Assembly: GCA_015698045.1 (NCBI GenBank)
Contig: BLAL01000208.1
Span: 806,001-870,000, forward strand
Direction: 5' to 3'
From: Rhizophagus clarus
Taxonomy: Eukaryota; Glomeromycota; Glomeromycetes; Glomerales; Glomeraceae
DNA length: 64,000 nucleotides
Under the pieces are notes generated by a model that did not search any database, was not told the DNA's origin, and saw only the letters and a program-made list of their open reading frames with translations. Shown here piece after piece: positions 33,224 to 43,650 of this stretch. The stretch's first letter is position 1, and the number at the start of each line of letters is the position of its first letter. A program made the translations under genes and the position numbers.

Positions 33224-34526
33224 ATGGCTAGTGAACCTTCGAGCACCACTATAGCCAGTGAACCTTCGACCAGCACTTCTGAAATTCGAACAGATGCTAC
33301 GGAGGTTTTCCAACTTGAAGCACTCTCATTAAATTACCTTCGAAATCAAGACATTTCAACTGTACCCTACGAGAAAGACCTCCCGAAAATTAATCCATGT
33401 AGTCTTTGCAACAAAGGCATTCTCACGTTTCGATTACAGGCATTTACGGTATTGTCCTGTGGGCACATCTTTCACAGGATATGTCTTGGAGAATATATTG
33501 CACAAGGAGAAACGACAAACCCATTATGTCCTTTGTGTCCCTTCACTATTGAATTGTTTAGAGAAGAAGCAGTACTCGCCTCTGGAAAATATCATCTTCA
33601 GATGAAACAAACTGACGCTGGACAGGGTGATGAGGAGCTCATGGATTCGCTAGGATTGGTAGAAGATGACTCTCGTGCTGGACAAGGGAGTCAATCGAAG
33701 CAAGTCACTATGCAGGATCAGGCGACAAGCCCAATCATGATTGACGATGACGATGACGATGATAACCGGTCTAATTCTGTTGATAATAGGTAAGCAGTGC
33801 ATAACACTTCTGGACATTCTCGCATATATTTATGCAATAACAGTTTTCACTCTCACCTTTTATATCTCAAGAACTCCGGAGAATCAAGCCAATTCTAATG
33901 AGGAAATCCGCGCCACTAATACACAGGATAACTTGGAGAATCAATCTAATGCAAATAGCGGGGATGACACCAACGTGCAAGCAAGTGAGTCTCAATCAAG
34001 AAGAAATTCATCAAGAAGACGGACCTCTCCAAGGATCACTCGTGAACAAGAAAAATTCCAGGCCCTGTTGCAAGAATTATCTACGCCTGCCAAGGGAGAG
34101 AAAGCCGAAAATGTTGATGAGGAGGAGGATGCTGATGGATCTGTATCACAAAGCTTAGCCCGATTATATCAAAAGGCAACTCGTGCTGGATTACGCGTTA
34201 CAAAGGCAAATCAAGATGAAATTTTATGTTGGTATAAATATGCTGAAGGGTTCGAAAATAGGGTTAGGGAAATTAGATCTCAAGATACATCAGTTACCGA
34301 TCCAACAGCTAGGAGTCGAGCATACCGTGAAGTCTCTCAACATCTTCCAGGAATTACAGAAGCAAATTTGCGTAAGAAAACCCAGAAAGCAAGGAATATA
34401 TATAAGGTGTTTGTAAGGATAGCGACAAACAAGATCAAGCGGGTGAAATCATATAGCGCCGATGCTATTTCAAGCCTATCTAGTACCCAGATTCAAAGTA
34501 TTATAGACCGTTTCTCTATGACATAA
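33224..34526 (+). CDS. RING-finger protein with a C-terminal helical cargo domain, 2 exons
   Basis: Exons 33224-33789 and 33872-34526 (GTAAGC...CTCAAG intron) join in phase (406 aa). An N-terminal tandem (ASEPSSTTI / ASEPSTSTS) precedes a RING domain: CSLCNKG, LSCGHIFHRICLGEY, CPLCPF. Then an Asp run and Ser/Arg-rich linker, and the helical domain shared with the gene at 30158 (DEILCWYKYAEGFENRV, LPGITEANLRKKTQKARNIY, SADAISSLSSTQIQSIID). RING proteins are normally ubiquitin E3 ligases; here the partner domain might pick the target. All residues of the RING look intact. A good candidate for active cargo. Confidence 0.78.
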
Positions 34527-35092
34527 ATGTAATTTCTATCACGTGATTTCGTGAAGATTCTTCACGCTGTCACATGACTACTGGCACATTGGCGATGTAT
34601 TATTTGGTTTTAACATTTTAAAATTAATAAAGTTTGTCCACATCGGACTTTATCTTAATCTCAACAGTGTATGAGTGGTGTGGGTGCACAGTAATTTACC
34701 AGTATATGAATGATTGCACAAATCTAGGCACTTCGCTAGCACTTCTTCGCTAGAAATATACTGAGAGCAAAGAAATAACTTGATGCTGGGACTCTCATTC
34801 ATGGCCTAGGATCTGAGAACTCCCTCCCTCTTTGATAGCCTCTCTATCTCCCTTTACTATTAATAATAAAGTATTACACGATGTATGTGCACCGGAATAA
34901 TAAAATCAGGGAATCATAAAAAAATTATATTTATTGATAATCAATTAAATCATCAGATGCGTAACGCGTAATGATAATGAATCAAATTATGTCATATTAT
35001 AGTCTATGATAAAAGCTTAAAGATCCGATATAAAAAGCTTATAAAAGCTTAAAGATCTGATAAAAATAATCGTTTCCTATTTTCTTTCTTAA
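34527..35092. other. intergenic, no gene; upstream region of the CRN gene
   Basis: Contains AATAAA-type sequences near 34626 and 34867, and the repeated TATAAAAAGCTTATAAAAGCTTAAAGATC near 35028-35055, a likely TATA region about 50 bp before the CRN start. Confidence 0.45.
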
Positions 35093-37014
35093 ATGAATAT
35101 TTTCAAAATGACTACAGTACCTATCTGGATAAAATATAATAAAGGAAGGCCAACAGAAATAGATTTTCAGGGAGGAAACGTTAATAAACTGAAGAAAAAA
35201 ATTCAGAACGAACTACATAATAAGTTGGGTAACTTTGATATCGACGAAATAACATTACGAGTAACTGAAAAAGAATTACGTGAAGACATGACGATAGGCG
35301 AAAATTTTACAACGAGCTACGACGAACCTATATATGTCGAGGTCACTAATACTGGTAGGAATCATAATAACTAAACGTGACTTTTATATCTAACTAACCT
35401 TTTTTTTCTTTATCACGTGCCTTTGAATTTAGATGAACGTCAAGGTAAGCCTTTGCGTCGTAATTATTGGTCAACTCGAACGTGACGCTTAACTAACAGA
35501 TAATTTTTTTCAATAGGAAAAAGATCATCGAATGCTGAATTATTATACGAACAAGAAAAGATGAAAAGAACTCGTCTTGAAGCCATTTTAGATGCGACGA
35601 CTCATAGCATTTCTTCGCTATGGTATATATATCAGCCAATACACTGTCAAACCTTATGGTTTGAACCTGCAAGAAAATCACTTTCTTTCGCTACACCGCC
35701 AACAGGCGATAAAGAAAACGTATACCAAAGTTATTTTCGTGAAAAGATCTTGTCACAGCTAGAAGGGGATAATTACGTCAAAGCTGTTGACACACATTCA
35801 AAAAAATTTCTCGATGGAAAGGCCCCAGACATATGCACTCATCTTGATGACTATTTATTAACATCACATACGATAGAATCTATAGGTGAAATTAAACCCC
35901 ACGGTTCATGTTTCACGCCAACCAACCAAGGACAAGTTATTATGTATGCAACAATCGCATTAAAACATCAGAAAGGTCGTCAAAGTATCACGGGATTTTT
36001 GACGGATTGTTATCACGTAATGTTTATTCAAGTAACTAAAGACGATAGTGAGAAAGGCCCGTACAAAGTAACCTACTCTGATAAATTTAACCTCAGCAAT
36101 CAAACATATACAAATTATTTACGAGGTCTACTAAGTACATTGTCCTACCATCCGATGACAGGTATTTATTTACATATATTATATGATCTTGTTTCTACAA
36201 ATATGACTCATTTTAGTTTTGACTTTCAGGACTAAATGTCAAAATGAATGATTTGATTGCGTATACATCTCTATCGAGTGTATTTGGGGTTTGTTACGAT
36301 GAAGACGCAGTTGTTAAAATTGTGTCACGATCTGACATATTAATGAATGAAATAAATATATTAAAAAAGCTTCAGAGACGAGGAGTCAATGATGGTATTA
36401 TAAGACTTGTTGATTCGTCTGATACAGCGATGCTATTAAGACCACGAGCAGTTGAAACATTCAAGGAATGTAATAAACCTGTATTCTTATTAGCGGATAT
36501 TATTGAAAAAATTAAGAAATGTTATGAAAATGGGATAGTACATGGCGATACTCGTTTGACAAATATCCTTGTGGATAAAAATGGCAAACCTATACTTATC
36601 GATTTCGGATGTGGTTCAGATGCAGGCAAGGTAAGTTATATCAACACTCGACAGGTGCGAATTCGACACCATTATTCATTAGCTTATAAATTTCAGGAAT
36701 GGTACGGAAATGGACCAAGATTGCCACTTTTATCTTTAAGGCTGATACGATTAACAACCACCAGTACTTTCGCCGGAAGATGGAATCCACAAATCTTTAC
36801 AGATTATCGAGATGATCTGTTCACCCTTATACAAGCAATTTACGTTCACTTAAATAAGGATTATGTATTACAAGCACTTGAAAACAATATTGAAGACCCG
36901 AATCATGTTATCTCATTCTGGGATAAAGTATTTGTAGATGAGTGGAAAATTGCATATGATTACTGCAATAGCCTGAATTATGATGGTTTAAAATTTTTTA
37001 TAGCTAACTTATGA
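35093..37014 (+). CDS. Crinkler (CRN) effector-type protein: ubiquitin-like header, PD-(D/E)xK nuclease, protein kinase; 4 exons, intact
   Basis: Exons 35093-35354, 35517-36161, 36230-36630 and 36697-37014 give 541 aa with consistent phases (the last 66-nt intron is also in frame, so splicing there is optional). Domain 1, about 1-88, is the ubiquitin-like header (VPIWIKYNKG...VNKLKKKIQNEL). Domain 2, about 150-300, looks like a PD-(D/E)xK nuclease: KAPDICTHLDD, the catalytic GEIKP, then NQGQVIMYA. Domain 3 is a kinase-like fold with VVKIV, NEINILKKL, VHGDTRLTNIL and LIDFGCG. CR-type REase-kinase fusions are known from oomycetes and early fungi as nuclear-acting effectors or conflict proteins. 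No lesion is seen although neighbours are decayed. Role in the fungus unknown. Confidence 0.82.
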
Positions 37015-37946
37015 ACGATCGTATGAGTTTCTAGTGATAATTATTGGGAGGTTTTTACAAAAAAAAAGAAAATTTATATAATTTTACATTCAAGTTTATA
37101 TAACAAACCCAAATGGTAGAGATGGGACTAAAAAAAAATAGTGAAAATAATAGCTATTTGTTTTATCTGCAAAAATTCATGTAATGCTAAAAATTTAGTT
37201 GAAGTCAGAAAGCATGATAACAAAAAGAAATACTAATTCATATTTGCGAATTCTTAAATTGCACATTACTGCGCTACATTACTTGAGAAATTTAATCTAC
37301 AATGCATGTGAATAAAAAATTCACTTCCTCGATTAGTATAACTAACCCGGGATGATTTTGTTATGTTTTTTTGGCTTTAATCAATTATGGACTTATGGGA
37401 TCTGAAAATCTCATGACTGTAATTTCAGCCGGGGCTCCTGCCAAAATTATTCTAATCTTTCAACTCGCAATTCGAAGAACTAGAAGGTACACTAGTCATA
37501 TGCACAGCACCTTCGGGAGATAAATTTAACCGGATGCTGATCCAGCTTCTGACAGACCCTACCATCAGAAAAAATAATAGTTTTTTGCATGTGCATTTGA
37601 TTCGTAATCATTTTTCCCGAATCCCTATTATGCTTATCCGGCTAAAGAAAAAATCAGAAATCTGATTGGCTGATCATCTCGTGATTTATGGAAACTGGTG
37701 GAGATCACTTGTGATACGATATACAGTACATCATGCCACAAACTGATTTAGCCGAAAGCGCAGTGCATATGCATGTAAATATAAAATCCGAAGGGATATA
37801 AATCCCGATATGCTTGTAATCGAATATTCGAATAAAAATGAATCTGATATTTATTAGAGTATACTATTGCCAAATCAGCTAAAATCGCTAAAAAGACTAT
37901 AAATCAATAAAATCGTTATATTCTGTTATTCTACCAAAACGCTAAT
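37015..37946. other. intergenic, no gene; holds a conserved non-coding module
   Basis: No ORF of note. 37422-37447 (ATTTCAGCCGGGGC...) and 37506-37520 (AGCACCTTCGGGAGA) recur, in the same order, upstream of the gene at 42619. AT-rich otherwise. Confidence 0.5.
37422..37520 (+). repeat. non-coding module, copy 1
   Basis: Two conserved blocks, ATTTCAGCCGGGGC(N)CCTGCCAAAAT and AGCACCTTCGGG, separated by about 58 bp of divergent sequence. Copy 2 is at 42428-42551. Confidence 0.5.
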
Positions 37947-38816
37947 ATGGATTTAGATAGTAAAGCCTATTCTAAGCTAATTGATGCATGGAATACTCAT
38001 GGAGGCTCTGAAGATTATAGAAGAATACTTGAAAGATTAAGCCCTTTAACAAAAAGACATGATCACGAAACATCAGAAATGTGGTGCTCTCGTATTCGTG
38101 ATCCATTTAGGAAAATACTAGAAGATAACTATTCCAGGGGAATTCTTTCTAAGAATGGATATATTACGATGCATGGAAATTTAATTGAAAGAAGTGATAG
38201 AGTCCATGGTCATCCATCAAATTACATATATTGTAGTGTATGTGACTTCTTAGTTTTCATATCTGAAAATGGCCTTGGTGGTCTTGCCATAACCTATCGA
38301 GATAACCACTTGAAAAGATGCATTTCTAGAAATAGTATTTCAAATGAACATGCGAGAAGAAATGAAATTCTCAAATCTATTGATAGAAGGGAATTTCAGA
38401 TCTGGCAATATAAACAATACATATTATAAGAAGAGGCTAAAATTAATCGTCTTCATCTAGAGCTTTTCTCCCAATCTACCTTACACTCAGAAAAGGATAA
38501 ATTGGCATCTGTATCATATGATCTTTATGCACGTTCAACTGGCTATGAAACATACACACAGGTTAAAACAACTATGGCAAAAAATACTATCCCAAGTGCT
38601 CCAAAATTCAAGCCAGTTTATATTACTAATACCGGGCAAGAAATGATTTCGCCAGTTTTACATCAATCATCAAATTGCAAAAGTAATACAAGTGAAATAT
38701 TTATCTCATCTCGGTATGCTAAACAAAATAACTTATTACCATCTATAGACCATCTTAATCGAAACGGAGTACCCACATTAAGATTGAGAGATGGTACAAA
38801 AATCACATTCGTTTAA
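37947..38816 (+). pseudogene. zinc-site hypothetical protein with one TAA
   Basis: One frame of 289 codons from ATG 37947 to TAA 38814, with an internal TAA at 38427-38429, one C-to-T step from CAA. The first part has a likely metal site (YIYCSVCDFLVF ... NHLKRCIS), embedded in charged helices (MDLDSKAYSKLIDAW, DYRRILERLSPLTKR). After the stop the same frame continues as a helix (EEAKINRLHLELFSQ) and an Ile/Ser/Asn-rich tail (VTLR-like end: PTLRLRDGTKITF). Sequence on both sides of the TAA has coding composition, so one gene rather than two. Family not recognised. Confidence 0.5.
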
Positions 38817-39060
38817 CTGGTTTAACTGACTGAGAAATATATTAATTATAGACTATTGAAGATTAATATCATTTAGCTAAAGGCGCAATGTATAACTTAT
38901 ACTTTATTTTTTTACGCTATATAATCTGCATACATGATCGCCTAGTATAATTGTGAAATGTATCACCTGCATTTTATGTGGAATATGCATGATCCATCTA
39001 TTCTGGGTTAGATCCTCCAATATTGTATAACTATTTTAATAAAGTATTTCAGGAAGATCA

Positions 39061-39555
39061 ATGAAGCGATCTTGGGGATTCTTGATTCCTAAATACTATA
39101 ATTACGGCTTTGAAAATTTCTATGCAACAGTTATCCAGCGAGCTTATAGGAATTACAAGAAGATACCCGAATCTTTGGCAAAACGAATTTGGGAGGCGGT
39201 GAGGAATGATGGTACTCCTGATAGAAAGAAACTCTTAGGTATAACTCCTCGTGATACTTATCCTGCCCCTTCATGGCCTACAAGAGATGATGAGTGGATA
39301 ATTGAGAAGAAATGGCAATTATCTGTGAGATTAGCTAATGTAACATATGGTATTGTTTTTAAAAAATTATACCAGCGAGGCTATATAATCATTAGAGGTT
39401 CAGATTGGTCTAACCAACTAAAGTGGCTACAGAATCCTGATTATTATCGTATTGATAAAGATAACATTGAATATATCATTAGAGTTACAGAATGCGAGAA
39501 ATATAAGGCTAATTCATGGAGTATAAAATCAATCTGTGAGCGTGTTGGATTATAA
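39061..39555 (+). CDS. IQ-motif-containing hypothetical protein, 164 aa
   Basis: Intact ORF. Residues about 20-35 contain an IQ-like motif (TVIQRAYRNYKK), which in other proteins binds calmodulin-type light chains. The rest, including YPAPSWPTRDDEWIIEKKWQ and GYIIIRGSDWSNQLKWLQ, is a conserved-looking globular part I recall in Rhizophagus proteins but cannot name. Preceded by an AATAAAG at 39040, and by 244 bp without a gene. Confidence 0.55.
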   Translation: MKRSWGFLIPKYYNYGFENFYATVIQRAYRNYKKIPESLAKRIWEAVRNDGTPDRKKLLGITPRDTYPAPSWPTRDDEWIIEKKWQLSVRLANVTYGIVFKKLYQRGYIIIRGSDWSNQLKWLQNPDYYRIDKDNIEYIIRVTECEKYKANSWSIKSICERVGL

Positions 39556-40161
39556 TTCTCGTGGTGTCAGATCATCAGATCCCGAATATTATAATATATT
39601 GCCTAGCCACAATGCATGTTGGCATGTGCAACAGTCGTTAAGACGCTAAAGCATAAATTAGCACGTTTTCGATCCCCATTAAAGTATATATGATGTAATA
39701 AGTGATACACCGCAAATCATCTGTAACTCTGTGTGACTGCTTGTGCGACAAAACAATTTGAAATCAACCCCAAGAATATTTCGAATTTTTTTCCCTATCT
39801 ATCTGAATAGCATTTATTTATGAGTTTATTTCCTCCCAGGCTACAGGCTATTCCTACTAGATTTTGTCCGGAGTATATTATATAATGTTACTAGGCCTTT
39901 ATTACTGAGCGGTCGGGCAGGTGAAATAAAGAAAAAAAGTATGTATATGCATATTCCCCAACGCCTTTGTAAATGTTGAGATCTTCAATGCACATTCCAC
40001 ATGCCCTTATTCTCTAACACAAAATTTTGGCGTAAAAGTGTCTTGCATATTTCTCCTATCTCTTCCCCCAACACGAATGTGACTTGGAAAGAGCATGAAT
40101 GGAGATTTAAAAGGGCAAGTATATAGAAATAAAGTTATTCGTCACTTTTATTTTTTCCAGC
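39556..40161. other. intergenic, nothing recognised
   Basis: AT-rich, with a TTGTGCGACAAAAC sequence near 39741 that resembles ones near 26528 and 26566. The final 60 bp hold a TATATAGAAATAAAG possible TATA region for the next gene. Confidence 0.4.
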
Positions 40162-42003
40162 ATGAATACTCATTTATCTACTAAAATTTATAATTTCTTA
40201 GTAAATGCAGAAGAGGAGCATATTACTGGAGCCTCCGTCATCTATCAAGGGATTGAAGACGACCCATGGGTATCGAAGGAAGAGTTGAGAAGTATTATAT
40301 CTCAGGCAGTAATTCTAGCAAATAATCAAAATGTTCGAGGTTCTTCACGTCATACAACTCTTCTAGAAATTCTTTCAGAGGTAAGTTGATGACAGCTTTC
40401 TATAAAATATTAATTTTGGATGATAAAGACGCAGACAAGTGATGCCATTAAGAAAGAGAGCATAATAGTTTAAGTTCCCTATAGCCTGCCAACAGGATTT
40501 TCCTCGACAGCAGGAGGGTTCTTTAAGCTATATATACATGCTTAATTTTGTGTTGATATTTTAGCATTGCACAAGATTTTTGTTTGCGTGATGAAGTAGC
40601 TAACCTCATAAAGATGAAATCTTGTTTACAATCTGACAGCGCATGCGCCTCTGGAAATAATATTATTTGTATGGGTATAAACTAATTACTTTATGTCTGC
40701 GTTAGTTTGACATTTCATATAAAGCTATTTTTAGTTTACGAGCCATTGGGGTTGTAAAAGTAAATGAAGAAGAACCTCTTAGTTCGGCCCAAATCAGAAG
40801 CAATATAAATAAGTTGAAATCTAAACTTAAAAAAAACACATCAACTCTTTATCAACATTTGTTCTCGGCCGTAAATCGAGTATCTACAGACGAATTAACA
40901 TGGAAGGTTCCGCTGGGTAGTCAAGTTATTGCAGATGAATCGGATATAATAAAGAAGTTGCCAAAACAATTACGTGAAAATTTTATGATAGGTATTCATT
41001 AAATTAATAAATAAGAAATGTAATTCTAATCCTAATCTGTTATTAGAAACCGGTACGAAACATGGTGTCTACTACTCTTCTGGAGTTTATACGAAAGAAA
41101 TGTAATGAATTTGTACGAGATTTCGCTAGTTGTGATACTAATAAATTACCCCGAGCACTTTTACATGATGGAAGGTGGAAGGAATCAAACGAGAAGCTTG
41201 CCGAGATCACTGATGGAATCTTGGAAACGCTGTAAGTTATTTTACTATTGTTAGATTGCAATTATGAATATATTTATCTTAGAAGCATTAATTTCATTAG
41301 GAATGATTCTTGGAATAATTCGGCATTTAGTCCTGAAGAAGCTGAAGTATTAAATGAAGGAACTTATCTAACAAATTTGATAGTTCTAGCAATTCGAGCT
41401 AGTTTGAAAAATCTCCCACATGGGAAATTCACCTATATTAGCACGTAAGTAAAATAATATTATTTAAGACGAACTATTATAAATTTATTTACACTATTTT
41501 TTTAGGTATGAGCGACAGAGCATCGCTAGTGCAGATAGAAGAAAACGTTCAGGAAGACGCCCTGATATTATATTTGTAATGATGGATAGAGGAAAAAAAT
41601 ACGAACTTATGTATACAGAGTGCTCGCGTCTATTTTGTATGGAACAAAAAATAAAAGTGATGCAGTAAAAATATGGCGTGAGACTAACGATGGGATGTAT
41701 TGGGTTTATAAAGGTCAGAGGCCTGAAAAGGACGAATTTGGAATAATTGGGTTGCAAGTTGCTGGATCTATATTACAACTAACTGTTCTTATCAGGGATG
41801 GAGCTAATGTAGATAGATATTATCATTTACACGAGTCAAGGATTCCTGTGCAAAAGTCAGAACCAGCTGTTGTAGCAAAATTTATAGAGACTTTATTAAT
41901 CTTGCGTAATATTTTGATAGTCAATATGTCCTTACTCCCTCATGGGTCTACACCTAAATCAGATAGACAGAAAGAAGATAGTACGACTGTAGATTCTGAA
42001 TAA
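40162..42003 (+). pseudogene. multi-exon protein with a nuclease-like C-terminal domain, frameshifted
   Basis: Recognisable exons: 40162-40382 (MNTHLSTKIYNFLVNAEEE...), a segment ending near 40986 (LTWKVPLGSQVIADESDII), about 41048-41231 (TTLLEFIRKKCNEFVRDFA), 41281-41443 (SWNNSAFSPEEAEVLNEG) and 41504 to the end. The last two introns (GTAAGT...TTAG) are in phase. In the final exon the frame breaks at the A-run near 41645: RRPDIIFVMMDRG and ELMYTECSRL lie before it, WRETNDGMYWVYKGQRPE and FGIIGLQVAGSIL after it. The PD...TEC plus later Gln-containing helix resembles a PD-(D/E)xK nuclease, tentatively. The 5' intron phases do not resolve, so more damage or a missed exon is possible. Confidence 0.5.
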
Positions 42004-42209
42004 GTCATGTATATATAGTAAAATTGTATTTTATTTTTTTCTATATCAATAAAGCGCCCTAGTGGCCGATTATTTTTACACATTCATATGTATTTTTTTT
42101 TCGTGTGGATATATGCCGGATAATAGATTTTTTCTTGCTAACCATTGGTCAGGATATCACATGATTTTTACTTTTGAATATTAACATACTAATACTACAT
42201 TACGCTAGT

Positions 42210-42410
42210 ATGCAATCCGAAATAGATGAGACCGATTCATTGAAAATATACATTGCCAGGCTCGAAGTCGAGAATGCCGAACTTAGAAAGAAGTTTGCTG
42301 AGATTGAAGCCAGGAATGCTGAGCTTAAGGCCAGAATTGCGAAATTGGAAGATAAGCAATTGCAAAACAAAATAGTTAAAAACTTATTATCTGTATCACG
42401 AAAGACGTGA
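42210..42410 (+). CDS. short coiled-coil protein, 66 aa
   Basis: ATG 42210, chosen over a TTG 36 bp upstream. The chain is a heptad-repeat coiled coil (IARLEVENAELRKKFAEIEA, RNAELKARIAKLED) very like the N-terminus of the gene at 30158 (ISELEDKNAKLEAEKAEL). It may be a truncated copy of that gene's first module. Directly downstream lies the second conserved non-coding module. Confidence 0.5.
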   Translation: MQSEIDETDSLKIYIARLEVENAELRKKFAEIEARNAELKARIAKLEDKQLQNKIVKNLLSVSRKT

Positions 42411-42427
42411 TCATGTATTCTTGACAG

Positions 42428-42551
42428 ATTTCAGCCGGGGCACCCCTGCCAAAATCACGTGAATTTTTTGCCAATCGGAGTTTTCTAGCAGATCCCCTAT
42501 CTGATGTGACGCAATCTGTGATATTGGCGCGTAGCAAAGCACCTTCGGGGA
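42428..42551 (+). repeat. non-coding module, copy 2
   Basis: ATTTCAGCCGGGGCACCCCTGCCAAAAT-type block, about 80 bp of other sequence, then AGCACCTTCGGGGA. It lies 68 bp before the ATG at 42619. See copy 1 at 37422-37520. Confidence 0.5.
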
Positions 42552-42618
42552 AATTCTCAAAATTTTTTTATAAAATTTCTGAATCTATAAAATTCTCAAA
42601 ATTTTTTATTAGTTACCT

Positions 42619-43254
42619 ATGGTAACAATGACCGGTATACTAACACCATCTTTTCACGTATATTACTCAAAGCAACTTAACCAGCTCCCTCATTCCATTA
42701 AAATAGATGTATGGCGATGTCTTACTTCACGAAAACATCCATTATCGATAGAACAGGCAAGTAGTATTCATCCCGAAGTGGAAGATTTGTTAAATAAGGC
42801 AGTTGAAAATTATATTAAGCAAAAAGAGCGTCAGAAGATGAAGCCCATTACTAGCGACTGTGAAACTTCGTTAAGGCAAGAAAATGAGGAATTGTGTATA
42901 TCAAAGCAGGTATTGGAAAAAAAGATTGAAGAGCTTCTCGACTTGCAAGAGCAGTATAAGTCTCGTGAGGTAGCCATGACCAGGTCTTTGGAAGAGAGTG
43001 GTGAGAAAGTCAGCCAATTATCAGATTCGGTAGCTTTTTTCAAAAGTATAATTCCTGATACGAAGAAAGCTATTGTATCGGCAGAAAAGTCCATTGATAT
43101 GTTAGAGAATAAATGCTGGCATCTGGAGGATATTATTTCTGCTAAGGATAGGAAAATTATCGCTCTTGTTAATAAGATCTCTTCTTACACAAGATATAGT
43201 GATATAAATATAGAACCAGAAATATATTCCAGCATTAAAGAAAGGAAATTATGA
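42619..43254 (+). CDS. coiled-coil hypothetical protein, 211 aa
   Basis: Intact ORF, ATG 42619 with a second ATG 9 nt later. N-terminal about 60 residues are globular-looking (FHVYYSKQLNQLPHSIKIDV, HPLSIEQASSIHPEVEDLL). From about residue 75 there is a long coiled coil (RQENEELCISKQVLEKKIEE, and LENKCWHLEDIISAKDRKI). No membrane segment. Function unknown. Confidence 0.55.
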   Translation: MVTMTGILTPSFHVYYSKQLNQLPHSIKIDVWRCLTSRKHPLSIEQASSIHPEVEDLLNKAVENYIKQKERQKMKPITSDCETSLRQENEELCISKQVLEKKIEELLDLQEQYKSREVAMTRSLEESGEKVSQLSDSVAFFKSIIPDTKKAIVSAEKSIDMLENKCWHLEDIISAKDRKIIALVNKISSYTRYSDINIEPEIYSSIKERKL

Positions 43255-43650
43255 GTGAAGAGGCGTAGTGAGTCTGAATATGACCTAGAAGTCCGGAAAA
43301 AATATGCATTTCGTCTCACTTCATCAATAGCTTTAAGGGGGGATTCTATTCATTAGCTAGGGCACTTTTTTCAAGAATTTGGTCCCAGCCGAGGCGTATC
43401 CTATGTGGGTGTTCGCGGGGTACTGTTAAATCAAAAACAATGAATTTATGTTCACATAATGCCTTATCAATAATCTTAATTACACTATGCCAGTCATTAG
43501 CATATTGACACATGACCCATTAAATAGGCAGACATGTGTGAGATTTTTTCGTATTATCTTTGGGCAGTCAAAGTAACTCTGGGCCTCATTAGGGTCTATC
43601 AAAATTTGGGGTTGGCTCATTCCAATTCTCTTTTATAATCACAAAAAAGA
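43255..43650. other. intergenic, nothing recognised
   Basis: No supported feature; a short G-rich segment (AAGGGGGGATTC) near 43335 is the only notable item. Confidence 0.4.

Noticed and set aside
33741..33871. Hydrophobic N-terminus in the frame before exon 2 of the RING gene
   Set aside because: It is the intron read through; GTAAGC at 33790 and CTCAAG at 33871 splice in phase with the RING exon.
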